Assembly (NCBI RefSeq): GCF_000497205.1
Contig: NZ_AYJW01000029.1
Location: forward strand, 1 to 50,129
Reading direction: 5' to 3'
DNA from: Saccharopolyspora rectivirgula DSM 43747
GTDB lineage: Bacteria > Actinomycetota > Actinomycetes > Mycobacteriales > Pseudonocardiaceae
DNA length: 50,129 bases
Within the stretch, counting starts at the first letter, position 1, and each line of letters opens with the position of its first letter. This document shows, piece by piece, positions 16,792-25,246 of this stretch. The notes under the pieces were generated by a model. That model worked only from the letters and a program-made list of their open reading frames with translations, did not search any database and was not told the origin of the DNA. Made by a program: the position numbers and the translations under genes.

Positions 16792-17439
16792 TCACTGCTG
16801 GTGATTGCTGTGGGGGTCCGAGGAGAGCACCTCGGTGGGAGTGCGCAGCCCGCTGAACGCCACCTTGGTCACCGCATCGGCTATCTCGGCGCTCCGCATT
16901 CCGCGGTTCGGGCGATACCACTCACTGATGGAGTTCACCATGCCGAACAGCAACCGCGCGGTCAGCGCCGGATCCACATCCGGCCGCACGCTGCCCTCGG
17001 CAACCGCCTGCTTGACCAAGTCGGTGACGAACCGGTCGAACTCGCGGCGACGCGCGAGCGCCTGCCGCTCGACCCGGGTGTTGCCACGCACCCGCAGCAG
17101 CAGGGTCACGAACGGGAGCTCGGCGATCAGCACTTCGACGCTGCGGCGAACCACGTGCTCCAGGCGGTGGATGGCCGGACCGGTGGCGGACTCCTCCTCT
17201 TCCAGCACCGCGAACAACGCGTCCAGCGCCCGGTTGACGCTGAGCCGGAGCAGTTCGTCCTTGCCCGAGACGTGGTGGTAGATCGCCGACTTGGTGATCC
17301 CGAGGCGGTGGGAGAGGTCCTCCATGCTGGTGCCTTCGTAACCGCGCTCGTTGAAAACCCGGACGGTGACCTCGAGCAATCGCCCGAGGTCATATCCGGG
17401 CCGGCCCCGGCGCGTTGCGCGCTCTCCGTTGCCCTGCAT
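16792..17439 (-). CDS. TetR-family regulator, probable PaaR-like repressor
   Basis: A 215-residue TetR protein with an N-terminal helix-turn-helix (GYEGTSMEDLSHRLGITKSAIYHHVSGKDELL). It lies 25 bases after paaK on the same strand, in the place where actinobacterial phenylacetate loci carry their regulator. Repression of paa genes relieved by phenylacetyl-CoA is known for PaaR proteins; here it is inferred. The ATG has no ribosome site, but GATACT ends seven bases before it, so an internal leaderless promoter is possible. Two matching operator-like sites lie in the paaI-paaZ control region. Confidence 0.85.
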   Translation of the reverse strand: MQGNGERATRRGRPGYDLGRLLEVTVRVFNERGYEGTSMEDLSHRLGITKSAIYHHVSGKDELLRLSVNRALDALFAVLEEEESATGPAIHRLEHVVRRSVEVLIAELPFVTLLLRVRGNTRVERQALARRREFDRFVTDLVKQAVAEGSVRPDVDPALTARLLFGMVNSISEWYRPNRGMRSAEIADAVTKVAFSGLRTPTEVLSSDPHSNHQQ

Positions 17440-17464
17440 ACCAGCAAGTATCGCAGTGGGCCGG

Positions 17465-18802
17465 TCAGCGGTTGCGCCGGTCCACGACGCGCCGAAGTTT
17501 GCCGACCGAACGCTCCAGGGTGTCCGGATCGACGATCTCGACCTTGGTGGACACGCCCACGCTGTTCTTGATGTTCTGCTGCAGTTCGGTCACCGCAGTG
17601 GTACGGCGTTCCGCAGGGCAGTCCGGGCGTGCCTCCACCCGCACGGTCATGTTGTCCATGCGGCCCTCCCGGGTGAGCACCAACTGGAAGTGCGGTGCCA
17701 TGCCGGGGGTCTGCAGCACGATCTCCTCGATCTGCGTCGGGTAGACGTTCACCCCGCGCAGCACGATCATGTCGTCGCTGCGCCCGGTGATCTTGCTCAT
17801 CCGGCGCATCGGGCGGGCGGTGCCGGGCAGCAACCGGGTGAGGTCCCGGGTGCGGTAGCGGATGACCGGCATGGCCTCTTTGGTCAACGAGGTGAACACG
17901 AGTTCCCCCTCGCTGCCGTCCGGCAACGGCTCCCCGGTGATCGGATCGATGATCTCGGGGTAGAAGTGGTCCTCCCAGATGTGCAGGCCGTCCTTGGTCT
18001 CCACGCACTCGCTGGCCACCCCGGGGCCCATCACTTCGGACAGCCCGTAGATGTCCACGGCGTGGATGTCGAGGCGCTCCTCGATCTCGGCGCGCATCTG
18101 ATCGGTCCAGGGTTCGGCGCCGAAGATGCCGACCTTCAGCGAAGTGCTGCGGGGATCGATGCCCTGGCGCTCGAACTCGTCGAGCAGCGTCAGCATGTAG
18201 GTCGGGGTGACCATGATGATCTCGGGCTGGAAGTCCTGGATGATCTGCACCTGACGCGCGGTCATGCCGCCGGAGGCGGGAACGACGGTGCAACCCAGCT
18301 TCTCGGCTCCGTAGTGGGCCCCGAGGCCACCGGTGAACAGCCCGTACCCGTAGGAGACGTGCACCTTGTGCCCGGGGCGGCCACCGGCCGCGCGGATCGA
18401 GCGGGCCACCACTTCGGCCCAGGTCTGCAGATCACCGTCGGTGTAACCCACCACGGTGGGTTTGCCGGTGGTGCCGCTGGAGGCGTGCAACCGGCGGACC
18501 TTCTCCTGCGGAACGGCGAACATGCCGAACGGGTAGTTCTCCCGCAGGTCCTGCTTGGTGGTGAACGGGAACCTGCTGAGGTCCTCGAGGCTGCGGCAGT
18601 CCTGGGGGTGCACCCCGGCTTCGTCGAACTTCTTGCGGTACGCCGGGACGTTGTCGTAGGCGTGCTGCAGGGTTTTCCGCAACCGTTCGAGTTGGACAGC
18701 GGCCAGTTCGTCGCGGGAATACCGTTCTGCCTGATCCAGCTCAGCCGGTGCAGGAGCAACGCCGACCCTCTGGGAGGCCAGGGACTTCGTTGTCGCTGTC
18801 AT
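17465..18802 (-). CDS. paaK: Phenylacetate-CoA ligase
   Basis: Adenylate-forming enzyme, 445 residues, that activates phenylacetate to phenylacetyl-CoA, the entry step of the aerobic hybrid pathway. It has the ATP-binding P-loop SSGTTGKPTVVGYT, the YGLSEVMGPGVASEC motif, and the C-terminal hinge and catalytic region GRSDDMIVLRGVNVYPTQIE and SVGKLRRVVDRR. Its start overlaps the paaI stop by four bases (ATGA), and tetR follows after 25 bases. Confidence 0.96.
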   Translation of the reverse strand: MTATTKSLASQRVGVAPAPAELDQAERYSRDELAAVQLERLRKTLQHAYDNVPAYRKKFDEAGVHPQDCRSLEDLSRFPFTTKQDLRENYPFGMFAVPQEKVRRLHASSGTTGKPTVVGYTDGDLQTWAEVVARSIRAAGGRPGHKVHVSYGYGLFTGGLGAHYGAEKLGCTVVPASGGMTARQVQIIQDFQPEIIMVTPTYMLTLLDEFERQGIDPRSTSLKVGIFGAEPWTDQMRAEIEERLDIHAVDIYGLSEVMGPGVASECVETKDGLHIWEDHFYPEIIDPITGEPLPDGSEGELVFTSLTKEAMPVIRYRTRDLTRLLPGTARPMRRMSKITGRSDDMIVLRGVNVYPTQIEEIVLQTPGMAPHFQLVLTREGRMDNMTVRVEARPDCPAERRTTAVTELQQNIKNSVGVSTKVEIVDPDTLERSVGKLRRVVDRRNR

Positions 18803-19227
18803 TGCTTGGCTCCTTGGTCGGAAATGGTTCGGCTGTGGCCACGGAATTCCGCGACTGTTTCGCTTCCGCGGCGAACGGTGACGTCGTACATGCCGCTGCG
18901 GCCGTAGCGAACTCGCTCGGTGGCGGTGGCTTCCAGCAGGTCCCCCTGGCGGACGGGACGGATGAAGGTGATCTCCGCGCTCGCTGCGACGGTGGTGGGC
19001 CCGTGACTGTTGCAGGCGCAGGCGAACGTCGTGTCGGCGAACAGGAAGATGTAGCCGCCGTGGGCGATGCCGTGCCCGTTGACCATGGTCTCGGTGATGC
19101 GCATCCGAGCCCGGGCGAAGCCGTTGGCCGCTTCCACCAGTTCGATGCCGAGTGCTCGGGAAGCGCGGTCGTCGTCGAACATCGCGTGTGCCGCGTTCGG
19201 CGTTGCTTGTGCGTGCACCAATGTCAC
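18799..19227 (-). CDS. paaI: PaaI-type hotdog thioesterase
   Basis: A 142-residue hotdog-fold thioesterase. HGIAHGGYIFLFADTTFACACN carries the HGG-x(n)-D active-site pattern of PaaI. It is thought to rescue CoA from dead-end ring-hydroxylated phenylacetyl-CoA thioesters. The start is uncertain: GTG at 19227 is given, but TTG 19221 and GTG 19218 are in frame and better spaced from the AAGG element. Operator-like site A lies only nine bases upstream. Confidence 0.9.
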   Translation of the reverse strand: MTLVHAQATPNAAHAMFDDDRASRALGIELVEAANGFARARMRITETMVNGHGIAHGGYIFLFADTTFACACNSHGPTTVAASAEITFIRPVRQGDLLEATATERVRYGRSGMYDVTVRRGSETVAEFRGHSRTISDQGAKQ

Positions 19228-19235
19228 CGCCTTGG

Positions 19236-19255
19236 ACTGAACGATTAGTCGGTAA
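19236..19255. promoter_or_regulatory. Operator-like site A before paaI
   Basis: ACTGAAC-N6-GTCGGTAA shares most positions with site B before paaZ (common pattern ACTGAAC.A....GTC.GTAATT). The arms ACTGA and TCGGT are an imperfect inverted repeat. Placed on the start region of paaI, binding would block paaIK expression. The TetR protein two genes downstream is the obvious candidate binder, by inference. Confidence 0.55.
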
Positions 19256-19361
19256 TTAATGCAGCGGCCGGGGTGGTTGTCAAGGTTGGGATGAGATCAA
19301 TTCTGGTTCGATAAAGGGAAAATCCGGAACCAGGGGTAGTGCCCGAACCGCCCTTCGGTGC

Positions 19362-19388
19362 TAGCGTTACTGAACAAACGGTCAGTAA
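19362..19388 (+). promoter_or_regulatory. paaZ promoter -10 and operator-like site B
   Basis: TAGCGT (19362-19367) fits a -10 hexamer. It is overlapped by a perfect inverted repeat, TTACTGA (19367-19373) and TCAGTAA (19382-19388), with an 8-base spacer. A repressor bound here would cover the transcription start of paaZABCDE. The CGGTCAGT half resembles half-sites reported for PaaR-type TetR regulators, recalled from memory. No good -35 was seen. Confidence 0.6.
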
Positions 19389-19414
19389 TTCAACCCGTGA
19401 GGAGGTCGGGGCGC

Positions 19415-21457
19415 ATGGTTGCCCTGCGGAGCTACGTCAACGGTGACTGGCACGTGCCCTCGGACGAAGGAGTCCCGCTCCACGACGCGGTGACCGGGGA
19501 CGAGGTGGCCCGGGTCTCCTCGGCGGGGATCGACATGGCGTCGGTGCTCGAGCACGGGCGCAGCAAGGGCGGACCCGCCCTCGCCGAACTCACCTTCCAC
19601 CAGCGCGCCGCGCTGCTTAAAGCGCTCGCTTCCCACCTGCGGGAGCACCGCGAGGAGCTGTACGCGCTCTCCGCCCGCACCGGAGCCACCCTGGCCGACT
19701 CGAAGTTCGACATCGACGGCGGCATCGGAGTGCTGTTCAGCTACTCCAGCAAGGGGCGTCGGGAACTGCCCAACGACACCGTCTACGTCGACGGATCGGT
19801 GGAAGCGCTCGGCAAGGGCGGCACCTTCGTCGGCCAGCACGTCTGCACCCCGCTGCGCGGGGTGGCCGTGCAGATCAACGCGTTCAACTTCCCGGTGTGG
19901 GGTCCGCTGGAGAAGTTCGCCCCGGCCTTCCTGGCCGGGGTGCCAACACTGATCAAGCCGGCCACGCAGACCGCGTACCTCACGCACCGCCTGGTCGAGC
20001 TGATGGTGGAGTCCGACTTGCTGCCGGAGGGGTCGCTGCAGCTGGTCTGCGGCAGCGTCGGCGACTTGTTCGACCACCTCACCGACCAGGACCTGGTGTC
20101 CTTCACCGGCTCGGCGGCCACCGGTCAGCGACTGCGCGCGCACCCGGTGGTCGCGGCGAACTCGGTGCGGTTCAACGTCGAAGCGGACTCCCTCAACTGC
20201 TCCGTCCTCGGTCCTGACGCGGTCCCGGGAACCGACGAGTTCAAGCTCTTCGTCAAGCAGCTGGTCACCGAGATGACCGTCAAGGCGGGGCAGAAGTGCA
20301 CCGCCATCCGACGCGCCCTGGTGCCGGAGCACCTGCTGGACGACGTGGTCGAGGCGGCACGGGAACGACTCGCCCGGGTGGTGGTCGGCAATCCTGCCTC
20401 CGAACAGGTCACGATGGGCGCGCTGGCCAGCCTCGAACAGCGCGAAGAAGTCCGCCGTTCCCTCAAGGCGCTGCTGGAAGCCGGAACGCTGGTGCACGGC
20501 GACCCCGAACGGGTCGAGGTGGTGGACGCGGACGCCGAGCGCGGAGCGTTCCTGCCGCCGCTGCTGGTGCGCTGCGCCGACCCGGAGCTGCCGCAGCCGC
20601 ACGAGGTGGAAGCGTTCGGGCCGGTCAGCACGATCATGCCGTACCGCGACGCCGACCACGCCGTGGAGCTGGCGCGCCGAGGCAAGGGCAGCCTGGCCGG
20701 TTCGGTGGTCACCGCCGACGCGGAATTCGCCCGCAAGGTGGTGCTGGGAGCGGCCTCCCGGCACGGCCGCATGCTCGTGCTGAACTCGCGCAACGCCAAG
20801 GAATCCACCGGCCACGGCTCCCCGCTGCCGATGCTGGTCCACGGAGGACCGGGACGGGCCGGCGGAGGTGAGGAGATGGGCGGCATCCGGGGCGTGCTCC
20901 ACCACATGCAGCGCACCGCGGTCCAGGCGGATCCGGACACCCTCACCGCGGTCACCGGCCAGTGGGTGACGGGCTCCCAGCGCAACACCGCTGACCAGCA
21001 CCCGTTCACCAAGTACCTGGAAGACCTGCGCATCGGGGACTCGGTCGTGGCCGGCCCCCGCAAGGTGACGCTCGAGGACGTCCAGCACTTCGCGGAGTTC
21101 ACCGGAGACACCTTCTACGCCCACACCGACGAGGAAGCCGCCCGCGCCAACCCGTTCTTCGAGGGCAAGGTCGCGCACGGCTACCTGGTCGTCTCCTTCG
21201 CCGCCGGGTTGTTCGTGCATCCCGACCCGGGGCCGGTGCTGGCCAACTACGGGCTGGAGAACCTCCGCTTCCTGACTCCCACCTACCCGGGGGACGAGAT
21301 CACCGTGACCATGACGGCCAAGCAGATCACGCCGCGGGTCAACGCCGAGCACGGTGAAGTCCGCTGGGACGTGGACGTGACCAATCAGAACGGCGACTCA
21401 GTGGCCAAGTACGACGTGTTGACCCTGGTGGCCAAACGGCCGGAGGAGCAGAAGTGA
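19415..21457 (+). CDS. paaZ: Oxepin-CoA hydrolase / 3-oxo-5,6-dehydrosuberyl-CoA semialdehyde dehydrogenase
   Basis: Bifunctional ring-opening enzyme, 680 residues. The N-terminal aldehyde dehydrogenase (about 1-520) has E256 and C295 (GQKCTAIRR), the same positions as the E. coli enzyme. The C-terminal MaoC-like hydratase (about 530-680) has the active-site pair in [29 protein letters not shown] at 19415 follows a GGAGG site; upstream in-frame codons run through the operator and were rejected. The stop overlaps paaA (GTGA). It opens the oxepin ring made by PaaABCDE and PaaG; paaG is not in the window. Confidence 0.96.
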   Translation: MVALRSYVNGDWHVPSDEGVPLHDAVTGDEVARVSSAGIDMASVLEHGRSKGGPALAELTFHQRAALLKALASHLREHREELYALSARTGATLADSKFDIDGGIGVLFSYSSKGRRELPNDTVYVDGSVEALGKGGTFVGQHVCTPLRGVAVQINAFNFPVWGPLEKFAPAFLAGVPTLIKPATQTAYLTHRLVELMVESDLLPEGSLQLVCGSVGDLFDHLTDQDLVSFTGSAATGQRLRAHPVVAANSVRFNVEADSLNCSVLGPDAVPGTDEFKLFVKQLVTEMTVKAGQKCTAIRRALVPEHLLDDVVEAARERLARVVVGNPASEQVTMGALASLEQREEVRRSLKALLEAGTLVHGDPERVEVVDADAERGAFLPPLLVRCADPELPQPHEVEAFGPVSTIMPYRDADHAVELARRGKGSLAGSVVTADAEFARKVVLGAASRHGRMLVLNSRNAKESTGHGSPLPMLVHGGPGRAGGGEEMGGIRGVLHHMQRTAVQADPDTLTAVTGQWVTGSQRNTADQHPFTKYLEDLRIGDSVVAGPRKVTLEDVQHFAEFTGDTFYAHTDEEAARANPFFEGKVAHGYLVVSFAAGLFVHPDPGPVLANYGLENLRFLTPTYPGDEITVTMTAKQITPRVNAEHGEVRWDVDVTNQNGDSVAKYDVLTLVAKRPEEQK

Positions 21458-22425
21458 CGATGACGACGACGGAAGCCGACCGGCTGGACGAAGCCGAACT
21501 GGAACGGCACTTCGAGGAGAAGATCGCCAAGGACCAGCGGATCGAGCCCCGTGACTGGATGCCCGAGGGCTACCGCAAGACCCTGGTGCGGCAGATCGCC
21601 CAGCACGCCCACTCCGAGATCATCGGCATGCAGCCGGAAGGCAACTGGCTGACCCGGGCCCCCAGCCTTCGCCGCAAGGCGATCCTGCTGGCCAAGGTGC
21701 AGGACGAAGCCGGTCACGGGCTCTACCTGTACTCGGCCGCCGAAACCCTGGGAGTCAACCGGGCCGAGCTGACCGAGCGGCTGCTGCAGCACAAGCAGAA
21801 GTACTCGTCCATCTTCAACTACCCGACCCTGACCTTCGCTGACGTCGGTGTCATCGGGTGGTTGGTGGACGGTGCCGCCATCTGCAACCAGGTACCGCTG
21901 TGCCGCAGTTCCTACGGCCCCTACGCGCGGGCCATGGTGCGGATCTGCAAGGAGGAGTCCTTCCACCAGCGGCAGGGCTACGAACTGCTGATGACGATGA
22001 TGCAGGGCACCGAGGAACAGCGGCAGATGGTGCAGGACGCCACCAACCGCTGGTGGTGGCCATCGCTGATGATGTTCGGACCGCCGGACGCCGAATCGCC
22101 CCACACCCAGCAGTCCATGGCCTGGCGGATCAAGCGCCACACCAACGACGAGCTGCGGCAGAAGTTCGTGGACATGACCGTGCCCCAGGCGGAAGCGTTG
22201 GGCGTGACCCTGCCCGACCCGGAACTGAAGTGGAACCCCGAACGGGGGCACTACGACTTCGGCGAGCCCGACTGGGCGGAATTCAAACAGGTCATCAGCG
22301 GCAACGGACCGTGCAACCAAGAGCGGCTGGCCCATCGCACGGCCGCGCACGAACAGGGCAGCTGGGTGCGCGAGGCGGCCGCGGCGTACGCCCGCAAGCA
22401 CTCCGGGCAGGAGGTGGCGGCATGA
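21454..22425 (+). CDS. paaA: Phenylacetyl-CoA epoxidase catalytic subunit A
   Basis: Diiron oxygenase subunit, 323 residues, that epoxidises phenylacetyl-CoA. Iron ligand segments are visible: [13 protein letters not shown] and [15 protein letters not shown] (E-x2-H patterns). The GTG at 21454 lies five bases after GGAGGAG and overlaps the paaZ stop; an ATG two codons later is spaced less well. The stop overlaps paaB (ATGA). Confidence 0.96.
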   Translation: MTMTTTEADRLDEAELERHFEEKIAKDQRIEPRDWMPEGYRKTLVRQIAQHAHSEIIGMQPEGNWLTRAPSLRRKAILLAKVQDEAGHGLYLYSAAETLGVNRAELTERLLQHKQKYSSIFNYPTLTFADVGVIGWLVDGAAICNQVPLCRSSYGPYARAMVRICKEESFHQRQGYELLMTMMQGTEEQRQMVQDATNRWWWPSLMMFGPPDAESPHTQQSMAWRIKRHTNDELRQKFVDMTVPQAEALGVTLPDPELKWNPERGHYDFGEPDWAEFKQVISGNGPCNQERLAHRTAAHEQGSWVREAAAAYARKHSGQEVAA

Positions 22426-22724
22426 GCGAGCAGAAACCACCGCAGGCCGACTGGCCGTTGTACGAGGTGTTCGTGCGCAGCAAGCGAGGGCTCAACCACG
22501 TGCACGTGGGGTCGCTGCACGCGGCCGACGACCAGATGGCGCTGCACAACGCGCGCAACCTCTACACCCGCCGCAACGAGGGCGTGAGCATCTGGGTGGT
22601 GCGCGCTGACGCGATCACCGCGTCCAGCCCGGACGAGAAGGACCCCTTCTTCACCCCGAGCGGTGACAAGGTCTACCGCCACCCCACCTTCTACGAGATC
22701 CCCGACAACGTTCCGCACATGTGA
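22422..22724 (+). CDS. paaB: Phenylacetyl-CoA epoxidase subunit B
   Basis: A 100-residue subunit of the PaaABCE complex. The family hallmark [24 protein letters not shown] is clear, followed by [12 protein letters not shown] and a conserved C-terminal [10 protein letters not shown]. PaaB bridges the PaaAC core to other subunits and has no known catalytic residues. The ATG at 22422 overlaps the paaA stop. Confidence 0.95.
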   Translation: MSEQKPPQADWPLYEVFVRSKRGLNHVHVGSLHAADDQMALHNARNLYTRRNEGVSIWVVRADAITASSPDEKDPFFTPSGDKVYRHPTFYEIPDNVPHM

Positions 22725-22731
22725 GGCCCCG

Positions 22732-23619
22732 ATGTCGTTCGACAACGCCTACCAGGCACTGACCGAGGATTCCTCGGGAGACGGCCGCTGGGCCTTCGGC
22801 ACCGGCTTCGCCGACCCGCTGGCCGGAGTGGACACCCGCTTGCCGGAAGGGGTGGACGGGCAGCTGCTGGCGCAGTACTGCCTGATGCTGGCCGACGACG
22901 CCCTGGTCACCTCGCAGCGGCTGACCGAGTGGGTCAGTTGGGCTCCAGAGCTCGAAGACGAGATGGCGTTGGCCAACATCGCTTTGGACCTGCTCGGCCA
23001 GGCCAGGATGCTGCTGACCCGGGCGGGCCAGGCCGACGGCACCGGTCGTGGCGAGGACGAGCTGGCGTACTTCCGCAACGAACACCAGTTCCGCAACGTG
23101 CGGCTGGCCGAGATGCCCAACGGGGACTTCGGCCACACCGTGGCGAGGATCTTGCTCTTCGCTTCCTGGCGCCTGGCGGTGTTCGCGCGACTGCGCGAGT
23201 CCCGGGATCCGATGTTGGCGGCGATCGCGGCCAAAGCGGTCAAGGAACTCACCTACCACCGGGAGTACGCCGCCAGCTGGGTGATCCGGTTGGGAGACGG
23301 CACCGAGCTCTCCCACCAGCGGGTGCAGCGAGGACTGGAAGAGCTCTGGCCCCTGGTGGAAGAGCTGTTCACCTCGCACGAAGTGGAGCAGCAGCTCGCC
23401 ACCAGCGGAGTGGCGGTCCTGCCCGATTCGGTGCGCGAAGAGTTCGACCAGGTGCTCGAGCAAGTGCTGGCCACTGCCACGCTGCAGCGACCGGATCTTC
23501 CCGCCCTGCCCGGAGTGGCTGGAAAAGCAGGTCGGGACGGGGGGCACACCGAACACCTCGGCTACCTGCTGGCCGAGATGCAAAGCGTCGCTCGAGCCTA
23601 CCCGGGAGCGAAATGGTGA
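22732..23619 (+). CDS. paaC: Phenylacetyl-CoA epoxidase structural subunit C
   Basis: Ferritin-like, non-catalytic partner of PaaA, 295 residues. ALANIALDLLGQARMLLTRAG and KAVKELTYHREYAASWVIRLGDGTELSHQR are family hallmarks. ATG at 22732 lies after a short GAGG element and seven bases after the paaB stop. The stop lies inside the first codons of paaD. Confidence 0.95.
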   Translation: MSFDNAYQALTEDSSGDGRWAFGTGFADPLAGVDTRLPEGVDGQLLAQYCLMLADDALVTSQRLTEWVSWAPELEDEMALANIALDLLGQARMLLTRAGQADGTGRGEDELAYFRNEHQFRNVRLAEMPNGDFGHTVARILLFASWRLAVFARLRESRDPMLAAIAAKAVKELTYHREYAASWVIRLGDGTELSHQRVQRGLEELWPLVEELFTSHEVEQQLATSGVAVLPDSVREEFDQVLEQVLATATLQRPDLPALPGVAGKAGRDGGHTEHLGYLLAEMQSVARAYPGAKW

Positions 23620-24128
23620 ACCGAACAGCGGATCTGCAGCTCGCCCGGAAGGCGGCCGAGTCGGTCACCGACCCCGAGCTGCCCGTGCTGACCCTGGCTG
23701 ACCTCGGAGTGCTGCGCGACGTCGAGCTCACCGACGACGACAAGGTCGTGGTGTCCATCACCCCCACCTATTCCGGGTGTCCGGCCATGGCCGAAATGCG
23801 GGCCGATCTGATCCGCAAACTGCAGCAAGCCGGTTTCGCCGAGGTGGAGGTCCGCACGGTGTTGGATCCTCCGTGGACCACCGACTGGATCTCCGCGGAA
23901 GGCAAGCGGAAGCTCGCGGAGTACGGTATCGCCCCACCGGGCAAGGCGCCGCACCGACCGACTGGCCCGGTCCCGCTGGCCCTGCTCCCGCCGCGACGGC
24001 AGGTCCCCTGCCCGCAGTGCGGTTCGCCGGACACCGAAGAGGTGTCCCGCTTCGGTTCCACTTCCTGCAAAGCGCTGCGCCGGTGCCGCTCCTGCCAGGA
24101 ACCCTTTGAGCACGTCAAGGAGATCTGA
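23613..24128 (+). CDS. paaD: PaaD, iron-sulfur assembly-like protein for the epoxidase
   Basis: A 171-residue protein of the PaaD/MIP18 (DUF59) group. DPELPVLTLADLGVLRDV and the TYSGCPA motif are in the N-terminal half; a zinc-ribbon-like tail (CPQCG, CRSCQEPFEHVKEI) ends it. PaaD is thought to help mature the reductase PaaE's cluster or the diiron site. ATG 23613 follows GGGAG; GTG at 23616 is a second option that would make a GTGA overlap with paaC. Confidence 0.94.
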   Translation: MVNRTADLQLARKAAESVTDPELPVLTLADLGVLRDVELTDDDKVVVSITPTYSGCPAMAEMRADLIRKLQQAGFAEVEVRTVLDPPWTTDWISAEGKRKLAEYGIAPPGKAPHRPTGPVPLALLPPRRQVPCPQCGSPDTEEVSRFGSTSCKALRRCRSCQEPFEHVKEI

Positions 24129-24130
24129 GC

Positions 24131-25246
24131 GTGTCGACAACTGCCATTGCTGCAACGACCGCCGGGGAAGACCGACCGGTCCGGCGCCGCGCCGCCTTCC
24201 GGAAACTGCGCGTCTCCGGAGTCGAGAAGCTGTGCGCGGACGCGGTCGCGGTCAGCTTCGCAGTACCGGAGGAGTTGGCCGACGAGTTCGACTTCCTGCC
24301 CGGCCAGTCGCTGACGCTGCGCCGGCAGCACGAGGGGAGGGAGGAGCGCCGCTCCTACTCGATCTGCGCGCGACGGGGCAGCGAGCTCCGCATCGGCGTC
24401 CGGCGGGTACCCGGTGGGCTGTTCTCCACCTGGTTGACCGAAGAGGTCCGGCCAGGGGACGAGGTCGAGGTGCTGGCCCCCACCGGGCGTTTCGTGCCGG
24501 ACCTGCAGACCGATCAGCACCACGTCTGCTTCGCTGCGGGCTCGGGGATCACTCCGATCTTGTCCATCGCCAGCACGCTGCTGCACGAAACCGGATCCAC
24601 GGTGACCCTGGTCTACGGCAACCGCCGGAGTGACACGGTCATGTTCTCGGACGAGCTCGCCGAGCTCAAAGACCGCTATCCGACCAGGTTCGAACTCGTC
24701 CACGTCCTTTCCCGAGAGCCTCGGGAGTCGGACTTGTTCACCGGGCGGCTCGACGCGGAGAAGATCCGCACCTTGCTGTCCGCGGTGATCAACCCGGCTG
24801 ACACCGACCACTGGTGGCTCTGCGGTCCTTACGGCATGGTCACCGATGCCCAACAGGTCCTGCAGGACGTCGGCGCTGTACCGGAGCAGGTCCACACCGA
24901 ACTGTTCTTCGTCGACGCCGCCCCGCCGGAACCGGTGCACCGGGAAGACGAGACCGCGGTGGACGGCCCGGCCAGCGAGGTCACGGTCATCCTGGACGGG
25001 CGCAAGACGTCGATGTCGCTGTCCCGCAACGTGCCGATCCTGGACGGGGCTCAGCAGGTGCGTCCCGACCTGCCGTTCGCCTGCAAGGGCGGGGTGTGCG
25101 GGACCTGCCGGGCGCGAGTGACCTCCGGACAGGTCGACATGCGGCGCAATTTCGCCCTGGAGGAGTCCGAGGTCGCCGACGGGTTCGTGCTGACCTGCCA
25201 GTCGCTGCCGGTGTCCGACTCGGTCACCGTCGACTACGACGCCTGA
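24131..25246 (+). CDS. paaE: Phenylacetyl-CoA epoxidase reductase subunit E
   Basis: A 371-residue electron-transfer subunit. FAD is bound through RRSYSIC, NADPH through the GSGITP and YGNRR segments. The C-terminal 2Fe-2S ferredoxin domain contains CKGGVCGTCRARV with the fourth Cys in LTCQSLP. It passes electrons to the PaaAC diiron centre. The start is GTG at 24131, two bases after paaD. Its last 13 bases overlap the end of the convergent Clp ATPase gene. Confidence 0.96.
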   Translation: MSTTAIAATTAGEDRPVRRRAAFRKLRVSGVEKLCADAVAVSFAVPEELADEFDFLPGQSLTLRRQHEGREERRSYSICARRGSELRIGVRRVPGGLFSTWLTEEVRPGDEVEVLAPTGRFVPDLQTDQHHVCFAAGSGITPILSIASTLLHETGSTVTLVYGNRRSDTVMFSDELAELKDRYPTRFELVHVLSREPRESDLFTGRLDAEKIRTLLSAVINPADTDHWWLCGPYGMVTDAQQVLQDVGAVPEQVHTELFFVDAAPPEPVHREDETAVDGPASEVTVILDGRKTSMSLSRNVPILDGAQQVRPDLPFACKGGVCGTCRARVTSGQVDMRRNFALEESEVADGFVLTCQSLPVSDSVTVDYDA

